Assembly: GCF_014633365.1 (NCBI RefSeq)
Contig: NC_068352.1
Span: 24,895,310-24,959,309 of the forward strand
DNA: 64,000 nucleotides
Reading direction: 5' to 3'
Source of the DNA: Diospyros lotus
Lineage: Eukaryota > Streptophyta > Magnoliopsida > Ericales > Ebenaceae
Position 1 is the stretch's first letter. Each line of letters opens with the position of its first letter. Positions 1 through 10,634 of the stretch are shown piece after piece. Under the pieces are notes generated by a model. That model saw only the letters and a program-made list of their open reading frames with translations. It was not told where the DNA came from and made no database searches. The position numbers and the translations under genes are program-made.

Positions 1-480
1 TTTGATTATGAAACTTGTGATAAACTGATTAATATTATTATGGCTGATGGTACCACATCATGTGTAAAGGGAAAAGGAACTGTAAATTTTGAAGAATTAT
101 CCCTTAAATTAGTACTTTATGTGCCAAATCTCCAATGCAACTTACTGTCAGTTAGTAAGTTAACTCAAGATAAAGATTGCATGGTGACTTTTTTCAAAAA
201 TTGCTGTATTTTTCAGGACCTGACCTCGGGGAGGAAGATTGACAGTGCTGAGATGAGAGGGGGACTTTATCAAACATCAAGAGCATATTATTCTTCTATT
301 TTTAGGTCATTTATTTCATCTTCCTTATCTATAGTTTCTAATTCAGACTTATTGTTATGGCATCAACGTTTGGGACATCCAAGTTTGGATTATCTTAGAT
401 GTTTGTATCCTTCGTTTTCTAGCAATAAGATTCAAGATTTCACTTGTGAACATTGCATTCTTGCAAAACAAACCAGAACC
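1..480 (+). pseudogene. copia element A: GAG-pre-integrase domain (fragment)
   Basis: The open frame runs in from the left window edge. It reads like the region between protease and integrase of a Ty1/copia polyprotein: an ADGTTS stretch, then LVLYVPNLQCNLLSVSKL, and the zinc-binding HQRLGHPS ... CEHCILAK (His-His-Cys-Cys) that begins copia integrase. The frame is cut at 481 by a solo LTR and resumes at 1168. The part upstream (5' LTR, gag, protease) lies outside the window. The ATG at 40 is internal to the domain, not a real start. Nothing suggests expression. Confidence 0.85.
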
Positions 481-481
481 T

Positions 482-1162
482 TGTTGAATTTATGGCTAGG
501 TATGTCACAATTACAGAATATATTTATTGCAAATAAAGCAATAACTCACCAATCCCTAAATTGCAATAATATTTAATGCAATAATTAAAACTGCACAAGC
601 ACTCCCTCAATATTATAAACAAATATTAGCAACAACTTTAAGATCAAGGGACTGCAAACTGGTGACAAGACGAGGTTGATGGCAACTGAAACAGCCGAAT
701 CGGAGGGACACAATAGACCGAGTCACGTCTTAGCGCTGTCCTGAAAGCAAGATCGCCCTGCAACTGGCAGCCGGCAGGCTATGGCGAAAGCTTCAGCAGG
801 ATAAAACGGTCTCTCCAACAGAACGACGGTCTTGAACGATTGGAGCTGGCAGAACTCTATGAAGGAACTTGCTCTCTGAGGTAAATGCAAATACAAGATG
901 GAACTAGAGAATGTTGGAATGCTTGGATGATGAAGAATGAAACTTGGGCAGCCTTTTATGGTTGCACCAGGGGCTCCCAAGAGCCACAAAATCAATACAA
1001 CAATTAATTAAAATCATAAAACTCATTAAAAGTTGTGACTCTTGGAGCAAATGAAAAGCCTCAAATTTAATTCAAGAAATCAAGTGTGGCTGTTCAAATT
1101 TCTATAAACAACAAATAATAAATCCAACAAATACACTTACACTCACTCACACGGGCCCAACA
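482..1162 (-). mobile_element. solo LTR (681 bp) inserted in copia A integrase
   Basis: Begins TGTTG and ends CAACA, and is flanked by a perfect 5-bp target duplication AACCT (477-481 and 1163-1167). Read on the minus strand it starts TGTTGGGCCCGTG and carries a TATA-like CCATAAAAGG near the middle, which suggests minus orientation. Deleting it with one AACCT restores the copia integrase frame exactly. No internal retroelement sequence is left, so this is a solo LTR produced by LTR-LTR recombination. Confidence 0.85.
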
Positions 1163-1167
1163 AACCT

Positions 1168-1783
1168 CTCATCCTAATCATGCTTATAATCCTTCTAAAC
1201 CTTTTCATCTTGTTCATAGTGATATTTGGGGGCCATCTAGAACCTCAAATCTCACTAACACTTGTTGGTTTATCACTTTTATCGATGATCATACACAGAT
1301 ATGTTGGGTTTGACAAATCAGATGCTTATCTTGTATTCCAGAATTTTCATCTCATGATAAAAAATGTCTTTCAAACCCAAATTCATATATTGAGAACTAA
1401 CAATGGAAGAGAATATTTCTCTAATGATTTCAACAAATACCTAAACGAGCATAGTATTTCACCAAAGCTCATGCCCATATACCCCTCAACAAAATGGAAT
1501 AGCTGAGAAAAAGAATCGCCATCTTCTTGAGATAGCAAGAGCTCTTATGTTTACCCATTCAGTTCCGAATTCCTATTGGGGAGAAGCAATATTAATAGCT
1601 GCATATCTCATTAATAGGCTTCCCTCAAAGACTCTAAAGTTTAGGACTCCCTTAGATGTACTTCTTGAAACTTTTCCTCATCATAATAGAGTCCTAAACT
1701 CCCTTACTCCTTGAGTGTTTGGCTGCATTGTTTTTGTTCACAGCAATATGCCAACACTATCCAAGTTGGATCCTAAGTCTACC
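1168..1783 (+). pseudogene. copia element A: integrase core (broken)
   Basis: Continuation of the copia polyprotein after the solo LTR. Recognisable pieces in shifting frames are HSDIWGPS (first catalytic Asp), FIDDHT (second Asp region), the degraded LRTNNGREY stretch, YTPQQNGIAEKKNRHLLE (catalytic Glu region) and a SYWGEA...NRLPSK tail. Frameshifts near 1225, 1470 and 1710 and in-frame stops make it non-functional. It is interrupted at 1784 by a hAT MITE and continues at 2605. Confidence 0.8.
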
Positions 1784-2604
1784 CAGTGTTCTAAAACTCG
1801 GCCTGGGCGGCCGCCTAAGCGCTAGGTGGACATTGGCCGCCGTGAATATGGCCTAATCGGCCCCCTTAGGCGTTGACTCGGCTAATCAGGTACTGGGCGG
1901 CGCCTAGTCGGCCAAGGCAGCTGCCTAGCCGCTGTGAACCGCCTGGCCGATTAGGGTTTTTGTTTCCCCTTACCTCTTATCTCTCTCGTCGATTTCCCCT
2001 TCTCTCTCTCGCGCACCGCCGCCGACTGTGTTTTGCCTAGTCGCCGTCGCCGCTTTCCATTTCTGTTAGCCTTGTCTCATGTCGCCGTCGACCGTCGTGA
2101 ACGATGGACTCGCTGCCAACCTTCATTCCACTCTGCTTTCCAGCTCTCTCTCTCGTCTTCCTCACTCCTCACCTAACGGTAAGCAATAAGCAAGCAACAA
2201 GTGTTGCTGCTGCTTGTTGTTGCTTCTTTTCTTTTTTTTATTTATGTTAATATTTGTTAATGTGTGAATTTGTTGTTTGAATATTTATTAATGTTTTAAA
2301 TATTTTAATATTTGTAACTTTGAAGCAAACAAGTTCAATGTTATTTATATTTTAATATTTGTTAATGTTATTTAATATTTATAACAACTTCTTGTTGCTG
2401 CTTCTTGCTGTTGTTGGCTCTTGGCAAACAACAATTTATTTTCTCAAGCTTAATTTCATTATTTCACTTGTTGTTTCAACTTTAATTTACTTAAAAATAA
2501 CATCAAAATATTAAAAAAAAAAAAAAACAGTTTTTCTAGTCCCTGCCTAGGCGCTAGGCCCCAGTCGGGCGCCCGATTAGCGCCTAGCGCGTTTTAGAAC
2601 ACTG
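1784..2604. mobile_element. hAT-type MITE, 821 bp, complete
   Basis: The ends form a perfect 14-bp terminal inverted repeat (CAGTGTTCTAAAAC and its complement). They are flanked by a perfect 8-bp target duplication AGTCTACC (1776-1783 and 2605-2612). An 8-bp duplication and a CAGTG terminus are the hallmark of the hAT superfamily. The subterminal 100 bp on each side is GC-rich with repeated GCCTAGGCG-like motifs in both orientations; the middle is AT-rich. There is no transposase ORF, so it is non-autonomous. Removing it with one duplication restores the copia frame LDPKSTKCVF. Confidence 0.93.
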
Positions 2605-3453
2605 AGTCTACCAAGTGTGTATTTGTGAGGTACTCACCTAACCAAAAAGGGTATAAATGCTACAACCCTAGTACTCGAAAATTTGTTGTTTCTTGTGATG
2701 TTTCATTCCTTGAGAATAAGTCATTCTTCTATGACAATTCCCAGCAGAATTTCACTAAAACAACACCTCATTGGGACCCATTGATACCTATTCCAGATTT
2801 GTCTCCTATTGTCCTTACACCTATTCATGACAAAGAATCCTCTCAAACCACATTTGAACCTTGTCCAGCCCATATTCCTTCACCGTAAACAAGTTAAATG
2901 TTATTTATAATTTAATATTTGTTAATGTTAGTTAATATTTATAACAACTTCTTGTTGCTGCTTCTTGCTGTTGTTGGCTCTTGGCAAACAACAATTTATT
3001 TTCTCAAGCTTAATTTTATTATTTCACTTGTTGTTTCAACTTTAATTTACTTAAAAATAACATCAAAATGTTAAAAAAAGAAAAAAACAATTTTTCTAGT
3101 CCTCGCCTAGGCGCCCTAGGCGCTAGGCCCCAGTCGGGCGCTCGATTAGCGCCTAGCGCGTTTTAGAACATTGAGTCTATCAAGTGTGTATTTGTGGGGT
3201 ACTCACCTAACCAAAAAGGGTATAAATGCTACAACCCTAGTACTCGAAAATTTATTGTTTCTTGTGATGTTTCATTCCTTGAGAATAAGTCATTCTTCCA
3301 TGACAATTCCCAGCAGAATTTCACTAAAACAACACCTCATTGGGACCCATTGATACCTATTCCAGATTTGTCTCTTACTGTCCTTACACCTATTCATGAC
3401 AAAGAATCCTCTCAAACCACATCTGAACCTTGTCCAGCCCCTATTCCTTCACC
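2325..3453 (+). repeat. tandem duplication of a 560-bp segment (MITE 3' half plus copia coding)
   Basis: Unit 1 (2325-2884) and unit 2 (2885-3453) align along their length with roughly 15 scattered substitutions and one 9-bp insertion, about 97 percent identity by eye. Each unit holds the right-hand part of the hAT MITE followed by about 280 bp of copia sequence (KKGYKCYNPSTRKF region). The junction at 2884/2885 cuts inside coding sequence. The second MITE fragment (to 3173) has a right terminus with one mismatch and no left terminus, so it arose by DNA duplication, not by transposition. Confidence 0.9.
2605..2884 (+). pseudogene. copia element A: integrase C-terminal/linker, copy 1 (truncated by duplication)
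   Basis: Directly follows the hAT MITE in frame and encodes the conserved copia motif YSPNQKGYKCYNPSTRKFV, followed by a Ser/Pro-rich linker. It ends where the second tandem unit begins at 2885, so this copy is cut off. The equivalent sequence in the second unit continues into the rest of pol. Confidence 0.8.
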
Positions 3454-3685
3454 TCAAACCTGTCAAGGGGGAGAAAATAAAGAAACCAAAAATCAGGAGG
3501 ATGATCAACCCCAAAGTAAACCACCTCTAAAGGTTTACTCAAGAAGAACTCTTGATTCTCAGCCTGCTAACCTATCTGAACGTTGGGGAAGTCTTGAAAT
3601 TACCGAGAGGAATACTGAAAGTATTACAGTGAGTAGGAGACAAACAGGGAGCATAAATCAGATCTTGATATTTCTATTGTTTTGA
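3174..3685 (+). pseudogene. copia element A: integrase C-terminal/linker, copy 2
   Basis: Second copy of the integrase C-terminal motif (YSPNQKGYKCYNPSTRKFI), here continuing through a hydrophilic linker (PPLKVYSRRTLDSQPANL). This linker is typical of the stretch between integrase and reverse transcriptase in copia elements. The frame ends with a stop at 3683. Both copies carry the duplicated MITE end immediately upstream. Confidence 0.75.
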
Positions 3686-3780
3686 GAAAGGGACTAGATC
3701 TTGTAGTGAGCATCCTATCACCAATTTCCTAGGATACTCCAAATTGTCCCCACAATTTAGGGCCTTTAAATTATCAGCAT

Positions 3781-4611
3781 TGATAATGTGAGTATTCCTA
3801 AGGATATTTATCATGCTTTACAGGAGGAAAAATGGAGGGCAACTGTAATGGAGGAAATGCATGCTCTAGAAAAGAATGGCACATGGGAGATAGTGAAATT
3901 ACCCAATGGAAAAACATCTTTGGAGCAAATGGGTCTTTACTATTAAGTATAAATAAGATGGAAAAATTGAGAGATACAAGGCTAGGCTTGTAGCTTAAGG
4001 CTTTACTCAAACTCAAGGCCTTGACTATGAGGAAACTTTTGCACCGGTGGCCAAACTTAACTCCATTCGGGTGATACTATCATTGGCAGTCAACTTGGAA
4101 ACTTCACCAATTAGACATAAAAAATGCCTTCTTGAATGGTGAGTTAGAAGAAGAAATTTATATGAGGATTCCCCCAGGTTTTGAAAGAGAAGATACAAGA
4201 GGGAAAGTTTGCAAGCTAAAGAAATCACTATATGGCTTCAAGCAATCACCAAGGGCATGGTTCAAGAGATTCAGTAAAACTTTACAGCAACTTGGATACA
4301 GACAAGGACAAACTGACCACACATTATTTATAAAAATAGATTTTGAGGGAAAGAAGACCATTTTTATTGTCTATGTGGAAGATATAATTATCACCGAAGA
4401 CAACCATCAAGAGATTGAACTATTGAAGCATCAACTAAGAGAGGCATTTGAAGTTAAGGATTTGGGAGATTTAAAATATTTCTTGGGATTGGAAGTAGCA
4501 AGAAGCAGTGAGGGTATTTTTATCTCACAAAGAAAATACACTCTTGATCTTTTGAGGGAAATTGGTAAACTCAGGTGCAAGCTGGATAACACTCCTTTAG
4601 AACCAAATTAG
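3781..4611 (+). pseudogene. copia element A: reverse transcriptase
   Basis: Starts around a degraded ALQEEKWRATVMEEMHALEKNGTW stretch with stops near 3944 and 3995. It then continues as an open frame from about 4080 with HQLDIKNAFLNGELEEE, IYMRIPPGFE, SLYGFKQSPRAWF and LGDLKYFLGLEVARS. The catalytic box normally YVDD reads YVED at 4372-4383, a loss of one catalytic aspartate. A TAG stop ends this part at 4609-4611. Family: Ty1/copia RT. Not functional. Confidence 0.85.
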
Positions 4612-5342
4612 AAGAATAAAGATGAAAAGAATGAAAAGAATGAAGAGGAGCAAGTTGATATGGGCAGATTTCAACGTCTAGTGGGAGAATTGATCTACTT
4701 ATCTCATACAAGGCCAGATATTGCCTATGCGGTAAGTATAATCAGTCAATTCATGCATTCACCAACCAGAAGACATCTAGAAGCTGCTTATCATATCCTA
4801 AGATATCTTAAAGGCACACCTGGGAAAGGATTGTTGTTTAAGAAAAGTAGTGAAAGAGGAATAAAGAGCTATTAAGATGCAGATTGGGCCGGGTTTGTTG
4901 AGGACAACAAATCCACATCAGGGTATTGCACAAAATTATGGGGAAATCTAGTCACATGGAGAAGCAAAAAGCAACAGGTTGTTTCACGTAGCAGTGCCGA
5001 GGCTGAGTATCGAGCCATTGCACAGTGCATTTGTGAGATAATTTGGTTAGAAAGGTTGATGAAAGATATGGACATGCCAATCATAGCACCAAAAATACTT
5101 TATAGCGATAGTAAATAAGCTATAAGTATAGTGAATAATCCAGTACACAGCATGACCGGATGAAGCATGTGAGAATTGACAGGCATTTTGTCAAGCAAGA
5201 AATAGAAGCAGGAGATATAAGACTAACTTATGTTCCTACCAAAGATCAAGAGGCAGATATCTTCACCAAGGAAATGCAGAAACAAGGATTTGAAGTAATA
5301 AGAGGTAAGCTGAGAATGATAGACAACTATTCACCAGTTTGA
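4612..5342 (+). pseudogene. copia element A: RNase H domain and polyprotein C-terminus
   Basis: Carries the copia RNase H landmarks: LVGELIYLSHTRPDIAYAV, DADWAG (preceded by an in-frame TAA at 4873), KSTSGYC, WRSKKQQVVSRSSAEAEYRA, then VRIDRHFVKQEIEAGDI and DIFTKEMQKQGF. It ends with MIDNYSPV and a stop at 5340. A further stop lies at 5117. A purine tract and an LTR start follow at once. Confidence 0.85.
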
Positions 5343-5349
5343 GAGGGAG

Positions 5350-5640
5350 TGTTGGAAAAGACTCCTTGTTCAAGAAGGAGAAGACCCAAGATAATGCAAA
5401 TTTTATTCAAGATAATATTCTTATTTAATTTAAGTTTGTATTGTACATTAGATAAAGTCTATCACTGTTGTAAATTAGGAGAATATCTAGGAAATTTTAT
5501 AGGAGATTTTGTAGGAATTTTCTGTATATAAGTTTAACACTAGTTAATGGAAGATTAAGGGAGAAAAGTTGAGTTCTCCTATGGTATTTATTCATGTATC
5601 CTAGGCTTTGTGGTAGGGCCTAGATTCTTTTAATATTTTC
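5350..5640 (+). repeat. copia element A: 3' LTR (right end uncertain)
   Basis: The polypurine stretch GAGAGGGAG at 5341-5349 is followed by TGTTGG, the usual copia LTR start. A TATATAAG box lies at about 5525. The CA end could not be placed, because the 5' LTR is outside the window and decay has blurred the sequence; 5640 is an estimate. The AT-rich stretch 5640-6219 shows nothing recognisable apart from short repeats of ATAGAATGTTAT. Confidence 0.55.
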
Positions 5641-6218
5641 CATTTTTATATAATTATGTAATTAAAAAATTACATAATTATTTGATGTTAAAATAAAATT
5701 TATTTGAAAATAATAATAATTATTTAACTTCAAAAAAAAAATATTATTATTTAAGTAGAGTATTTCTTCTTCTTCTTTCTTTTATTTTTTGGGCTAAGAA
5801 GTAGAGTATCTCTTCTTACTTTATCATATTTATTATAAAAGTATTATCATATTCTCATGTTAAATTAATTATTTAAAGCATGTTATTAACATCTTTGGTA
5901 TATAAAATGTTATTTGGTATATAGAATGTTATTATAATTGTACACATTTTTATGATATATATTATTATTTTTGTCAAGAATGACTAGAAAAATTCAATCT
6001 TATTTCCCTTGAAGGGTTTACTGGAATTATATAGAATGTTATCAAAATAGGCAGTTTCCAAATATGGGTTCGAAAATCTATACAATTAAGGATACAACTT
6101 AGTTAGGATACAATCATGGCCATATATTCTTCTAGAAGATATACCATATATCTATAGAAAGTAAAACCAATCAAGTGAGTATATCTTGTCTGAGAATATG
6201 GACAAGATATTTGGTGTA

Positions 6219-6534
6219 TCTTCAACACTCCCCCTTAAGATTGTGAATGAATGTCATGCATTTCAATCTTGCTTATCAACTTTTGACACACAGCTGCAGG
6301 TAAACCTTTGGTCAACACATCTGCCAATTGATCATTTGAGGATATATATATGGGGTGCAAATCAAACCACTGTCCAATTTTTCTTTAATAAAATGCCTAT
6401 CCACTTCAACGTGCTTTGTTCGGTCATGTTGAACAGGGTTGTGGGAAATGCTTGTAGCTGATTTATTGTCACAGTAGAGTCTCATAGTAGCTGTCTAGTT
6501 AATTCTAAGGTCATCCAATAGTATTTTAACCCAC
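6219..6534 (-). pseudogene. copia element B: RNase H C-terminal part and start of 3' LTR
   Basis: On the minus strand this reads DNKSATSISHNPVQHDRTKH, VDRHFIKEKLDSGLI and an end at 6235-6237. A purine tract (AAGGGGGAG) follows, then TGTTGAAG at 6227, a copia 3' LTR start. It continues the RNase H frame broken at 9377 by the gypsy-like insertion. Frameshifts and stops are present. The LTR downstream (towards 5975) could not be delimited. Confidence 0.8.
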
Positions 6535-6539
6535 AATCA

Positions 6540-6842
6540 TGTCACGACCACTAGGAATCCCCAACGATAAAATAGTCATACGTATTACATATTTTCCTTT
6601 GATTGTATTTTCTATTATAGTTGTTAGCACCTTTAGTTGTAAGCCTATAAATAGGCTGTAGTAGTTAGAGGATGGCATGTTTTGAATGATAATTGAGTTC
6701 TCTCAATTCTCTCTCAATTTCCCTCTGATCTCTTTCTCTTTCTCTGTAAACCTTCCCCAATTCTTGCTGTATCTTCCCCTATTTTAGTATAATTTCCCTC
6801 AATTTCTTCCACAATCTCATTCTAAACCCTAGGGTTGTAACA
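6540..6842 (+). repeat. 5' LTR of the gypsy-like element
   Basis: 303 bp, TGTCACGACC ... GTTGTAACA. Carries CCTATAAATAGGC, a TATA-type promoter, at about 6643-6655, then a CT-rich leader ending AAACCCTAGGG. Paired with 9054-9376, from which it differs by scattered substitutions and small indels. Confidence 0.9.
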
Positions 6843-6844
6843 TT

Positions 6845-6857
6845 TGGTATCAGAGCC
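6845..6857 (+). other. primer binding site (initiator Met tRNA type)
   Basis: TGGTATCAGAGCC, two bases after the LTR end. This is the common plant retroelement site complementary to the 3' end of initiator methionine tRNA. Confidence 0.85.
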
Positions 6858-7879
6858 ATCGTTCCTTGGCAGTTTTCTTTGTTGATTAATTTCCGACGAA
6901 TGTCGACGACTGCTGTCTGATGCAGTTGATTCTCAAAATCTGAAGGTGACTACAGAAACCGGTAGCAGCAAGGTAGGTTGTAATCTTGGGAGATAACCCA
7001 AGCGATTCTAGTGAAGTGATTGAATATTGAGATGAGTGATTCCCCTAGGTGATAGATTGCGGAACTGATTGAGTGCAGTAGGCGTTGCCAGAAGTGGCGA
7101 TAGAATTGATCGAATAGCTTAGTCGATCAATTACAAAAGGTGGAGCTTTAGGTGGAGCGAACTGAATTTAGGCGAATTCAATTCCAGTGATTCCGACGGA
7201 GGATTGGCTTCCAGCTTGTAAGAAATTCGGGAAGTATTGTTCGATCAAGGAAGGTGTACATGTGACCAAGGCGATCATGTGCAGTTGATTGAGGAGAACT
7301 TAGGATTGCTGATTTCGATTTTGAGCCAAGGAAGAGATAAGTGAATTATGGTGATTACGGAGCCTTTGGATGGTGATTGGGTGGCGGATACACTGATGAT
7401 CTTGATTTGTGTAGATCGTGGGTAGATAGCGACCAGTGCAAGGCGGAATTGAACTTGGATTTGAAAGGCGTAGCTGAGCGAAGCAAACTCAGATTTGAAA
7501 AGCAAAGCCACTTCGGCTTAGAACTAAAGAGGACGCAAGGCGAGCGACTCTCGAAATTGGTCTAGGTCACTGCATGTGATTGAGGTGTGAAGGAAAGCGT
7601 GATCGAAGACGGTCTAGAGGTGAATTCCGCTGGCAATTCTCAATTGCCTTTATTTCGATTGTGATTCTTAACTCAAATTTGGAAGTTGAGCGAGAGGTGA
7701 GTTCTAGGCGAATTTCGACTATGATTACGACCAATTGTCATGGCTGCAACTGAGTGGATCGAAATATCAGCAGGCGGTCTCTGTAGATCTCAACGACTCT
7801 TACTCAGGTTGCTAAATCGAGTATTGGAAGGCTGTCCTTGGAGCAACGAACTGTTTGAGGTAAGTAACTTGAGGAAATG

Positions 7880-8500
7880 GCAGAATGCAACCACATGATG
7901 CAAGGGGAAATTAATAAATACAGAGAAAGTCTTGATAATCTTGGCCAAAAGCTGGACTAAATGGATGCATTGTTGATTCAGCTTGCTCGGAGGTATCTGG
8001 TCAGTACTCCTAATGAAACTAAGGTTAATTGGACTAAGTTTGTGGAGGATCGAAGTGACCGATCTTGAGAGAAGTTAATGACCGATGCAATTGACGAATT
8101 TCATAAACTTAAATAGGTTGGATTAGTTATGGAGTATTAGGATCGGTTTGAAGAATTAAGCTCCTTTATGTTGACTTTGCAACTTGCCTTAATAGAGCGG
8201 TACTTCGTTTCCAATTTTATTAGTGGTTTGAAAGACGAACTAAGTTAATGGTTAAGATGATGATGCCTGCAATCGTGAAACAAGTTGCTGAGAAAGCAAG
8301 GTTGCAGGAACTCGCCTTGGAAGCCATTTTTAGAAAGCATGAGTTGCAGTCTAACGATTCTACTAAGAGCAGCCAACTGATTGAAGGAGCTTCCAAGGTT
8401 GCAAATCATGTTGAGCAGGAATTTGAGGAAAAATTGGAGCTGGACCAACTAGTTGTAATTGAAAACTCCGCAATGAAGAGAGAACGAACATGAATATCGG
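7880..8500 (+). pseudogene. decayed gypsy gag remnant
   Basis: Translated pieces resemble the gag of the gypsy element at 18840-23478. FVSNFISGLKDEL and MMPAIVKQVAEKARLQELALEA match FVSSLLSGLSKEL and MVKMIRPRTLKQAVESAKLQEM in order. Stops and frameshifts occur throughout. The rest of the interior (6858-7880 and 8500-9040) shows no protein I recognise. Confidence 0.65.
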
Positions 8501-9053
8501 TGGGGCGGTGGGGATCACAATTTATATTTGAAGGAAGTTGATGAAGTAGCATGGGAAGATGGGGACGACGTTGCAGATAGGTTCCATGCCACTGACAAAA
8601 TACATCCATGCAACGAGGACTTGGACTAAAGAAAGAAGCAAGACGTTGATGATTTGCACAATCCTACTATTGCTTTGAGCGTTAGTCTTGTTGTTTTGTT
8701 TATTCTTATTTCAGTTGGAGAGCTACAGTGTCAAATCAGATTTTAACCTGTAGAGAAGTTGAAATTCCTTTCTATAATTGGAAATGATATGGTTGTCATA
8801 ATGACGGATTAGTTAGAACCATTCTCATTGGCAATAAGGAAGAGGTGAATGGTTGGACTTGGTGTTGCAACAAGTCATAGTATTGTTATTGTTGAGGAAA
8901 AAGAAAAGGGAAAGCAAAAGGAAAGGAGAATAAGAGATAATAACAAGAAAAGGCGAAGGAGAAACCAGATGGTGAAGATGGGCATTGGATGAGGAAACAA
9001 TGACTCGGTTGTAATAAGTTTCTTGGGGACAAGAAACCTTTCAAGGAGGGGAT

Positions 9054-9376
9054 TGTCATAACCCCAAGGAATCCCCAAGGATAAAATAGTCATACGTATT
9101 ACATGTTTTTCTTTTGATTGTATTTCCTGTTATAGCTGTTAGCACCTTCAGTTGTAAGCCTATAAATAGGCTGGAGTAGTTAGAGGATGGCATGTTTTGA
9201 ATAATAATTGAGTTCTCTCATTTTCCCTCCCATCAATTCTCTCTCAATTACCCTCTGATCTCTCTCTCTGTAAACCTTCCCCAATTCTTGTTGTATCTTC
9301 CCCTCTTTCAGTCTAATTTCCCTATATTTCTTCCAAAGTCTCATTCTAAACCCTAGTAAACCCTAGGGTCGTAACA
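9054..9376 (+). repeat. 3' LTR of the gypsy-like element
   Basis: 323 bp, TGTCATAACC ... GTCGTAACA. Same order of motifs as the 5' LTR (CCTATAAATAGGC, CT-rich leader). The tail has one extra TAAACCCTAG unit and there is a short insertion in the CT-rich leader. Confidence 0.9.
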
Positions 9377-9381
9377 AATAA

Positions 9382-9850
9382 CTCACATCCCTAGAGCCAT
9401 TGACCTGAATTCTGCTTCAGCACTTGACTGAGCCACCACATTTTGCTTTTTGCTTCTCCAAGTCACAAGATTATCTCCTAGAAATGTGCAATAATCGGAT
9501 GTAGACCTTTTATCCACCATAGACTCGGCATAATCAGTGTCTATGTAAGCTTCAAGAGATATAGTTTCTCCCTTTTTAAATAGAATACCTTTTGTGGGGG
9601 TTCCCATCAAGTAGTGTAAGATCCTATACATTGCTTTTAGATGAGTTTCCTTTGGGTTGTGTATGAATTGGCTGACCACACTCATTGCATAGGCAATGTC
9701 TGGTCGAGTGTGTAAATGAGCCTCCCTACCAATCTTTGATAGGATCCTTTGTTTACTACACCATCTTCTGGAACCTCCCCGAACTGGTGATTAGGTTCAA
9801 TTGGAGTGTCAATTGCCTTACTTCCTAACATTCATGTTTCAGCAAGTAAG
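9382..9850 (-). pseudogene. copia element B: RT end and RNase H N-terminal part
   Basis: Minus-strand frame with SVVSQFIHNPKETHLKAMYR, ILHYLMGTPTKGILFKK, AYIDTDYAES, KRSTSDYCTFLGDNLVTW and VVAQSSAEAEFRSMALG, the standard copia RNase H entry. It is cut at 9377 by the gypsy-like element and on the other side at 9870 by the RTE LINE. A frameshift lies near 9700. Confidence 0.85.
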
Positions 9851-9902
9851 TCTAATATGTACTTCTATTACAACAACAACAATATATCCAGCTTTTATCC
9901 CA

Positions 9903-10634
9903 CTATGTGGGGTCGGCTACATGAATTCTAGACTTCCATGTATTTCTGTCTTTTGTCATATCCTCATTTAGATCCATATATTTCATATCAAATTTTAATG
10001 TCTCTCCCAAAGTCTTCTTGGGTCTACCTCTACCTCTTTTTGTGACTAATTGTTCCATTTCATCAACTCTCCTCACAGGAGCGTCTCTTAGTCTCCTTCT
10101 CACATGACCAAACTATCTTAGTCTAGTCTCTCTCATCTTCTCCTCGATTGGCACTACTCCTACCTTATTACGAATAACTTCATTTCTAATTTTATCCTTT
10201 CTTGTATGTCTGCACATCAATCTTAACATCCTCATCTCCGCTACACTCGTCTTTTGCTCATGCTGGTATTTGACTGCCCAACATTCTGAGCCATATAGCA
10301 AGACTGGTCTTATAGCTGTCCTATAAAATTTTCCTTTCAATTTTAATGGGATTTTACCATCACATAACACCCCCGATGCATTTCTCCATTTTAGCCAACC
10401 TGCCTTAATTCTATGTGCGACATCCTCGTGGATTTCTCCATCTTTTTGAATCACTGATCCCAAATATCGAAAATGGTATTTTCTTTGTAAGATTTGGTCT
10501 TCTAATTTTATTATAACATCATCCACTCTTGCATTTTTACTAAATTTGCATTCCATATATTCTGTTTTCTTTCTACTTAATTTAAATCCCTTAGATTCTA
10601 AATTATTTCTCCACAACTCAAGCTTAGTGTTCAC
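9903..10634 (-). pseudogene. RTE LINE: thumb and C-terminal domain
   Basis: Follows the reverse transcriptase after one stop codon: LELWRNNLESKGFKLSRKKT, EYMECKF, FRYLGSVIQKDGEI, LLYGSECWAVK and MRMLRLMCRHTRKD. After a further stop come RRRLRDAPVRRVDEME, GRGRPKKT and NTWKSRIHVADPT. Only single stops interrupt it. Its 3' end is the part repeated as small relics at 16040, 39170, 40720, 52140 and 54117. Confidence 0.85.

Larger units (their letters stand above)
6540..9376 (+). mobile_element. short gypsy-like LTR retrotransposon lacking pol, nested in copia B
   Basis: A complete 2.84-kb element with LTRs at 6540-6842 and 9054-9376 (both TGTCA...TAACA), a primer binding site TGGTATCAGAGCC at 6845-6857 and a purine tract AGGAGGGGAT before the 3' LTR. 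Target duplication AATCA (6535-6539) and AATAA (9377-9381), one mismatch. The 2.2-kb interior has a decayed gag-like region but no protease, reverse transcriptase or integrase, so it is non-autonomous (LARD-like). Left and right flanks join as one copia RNase H domain. Confidence 0.88.
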
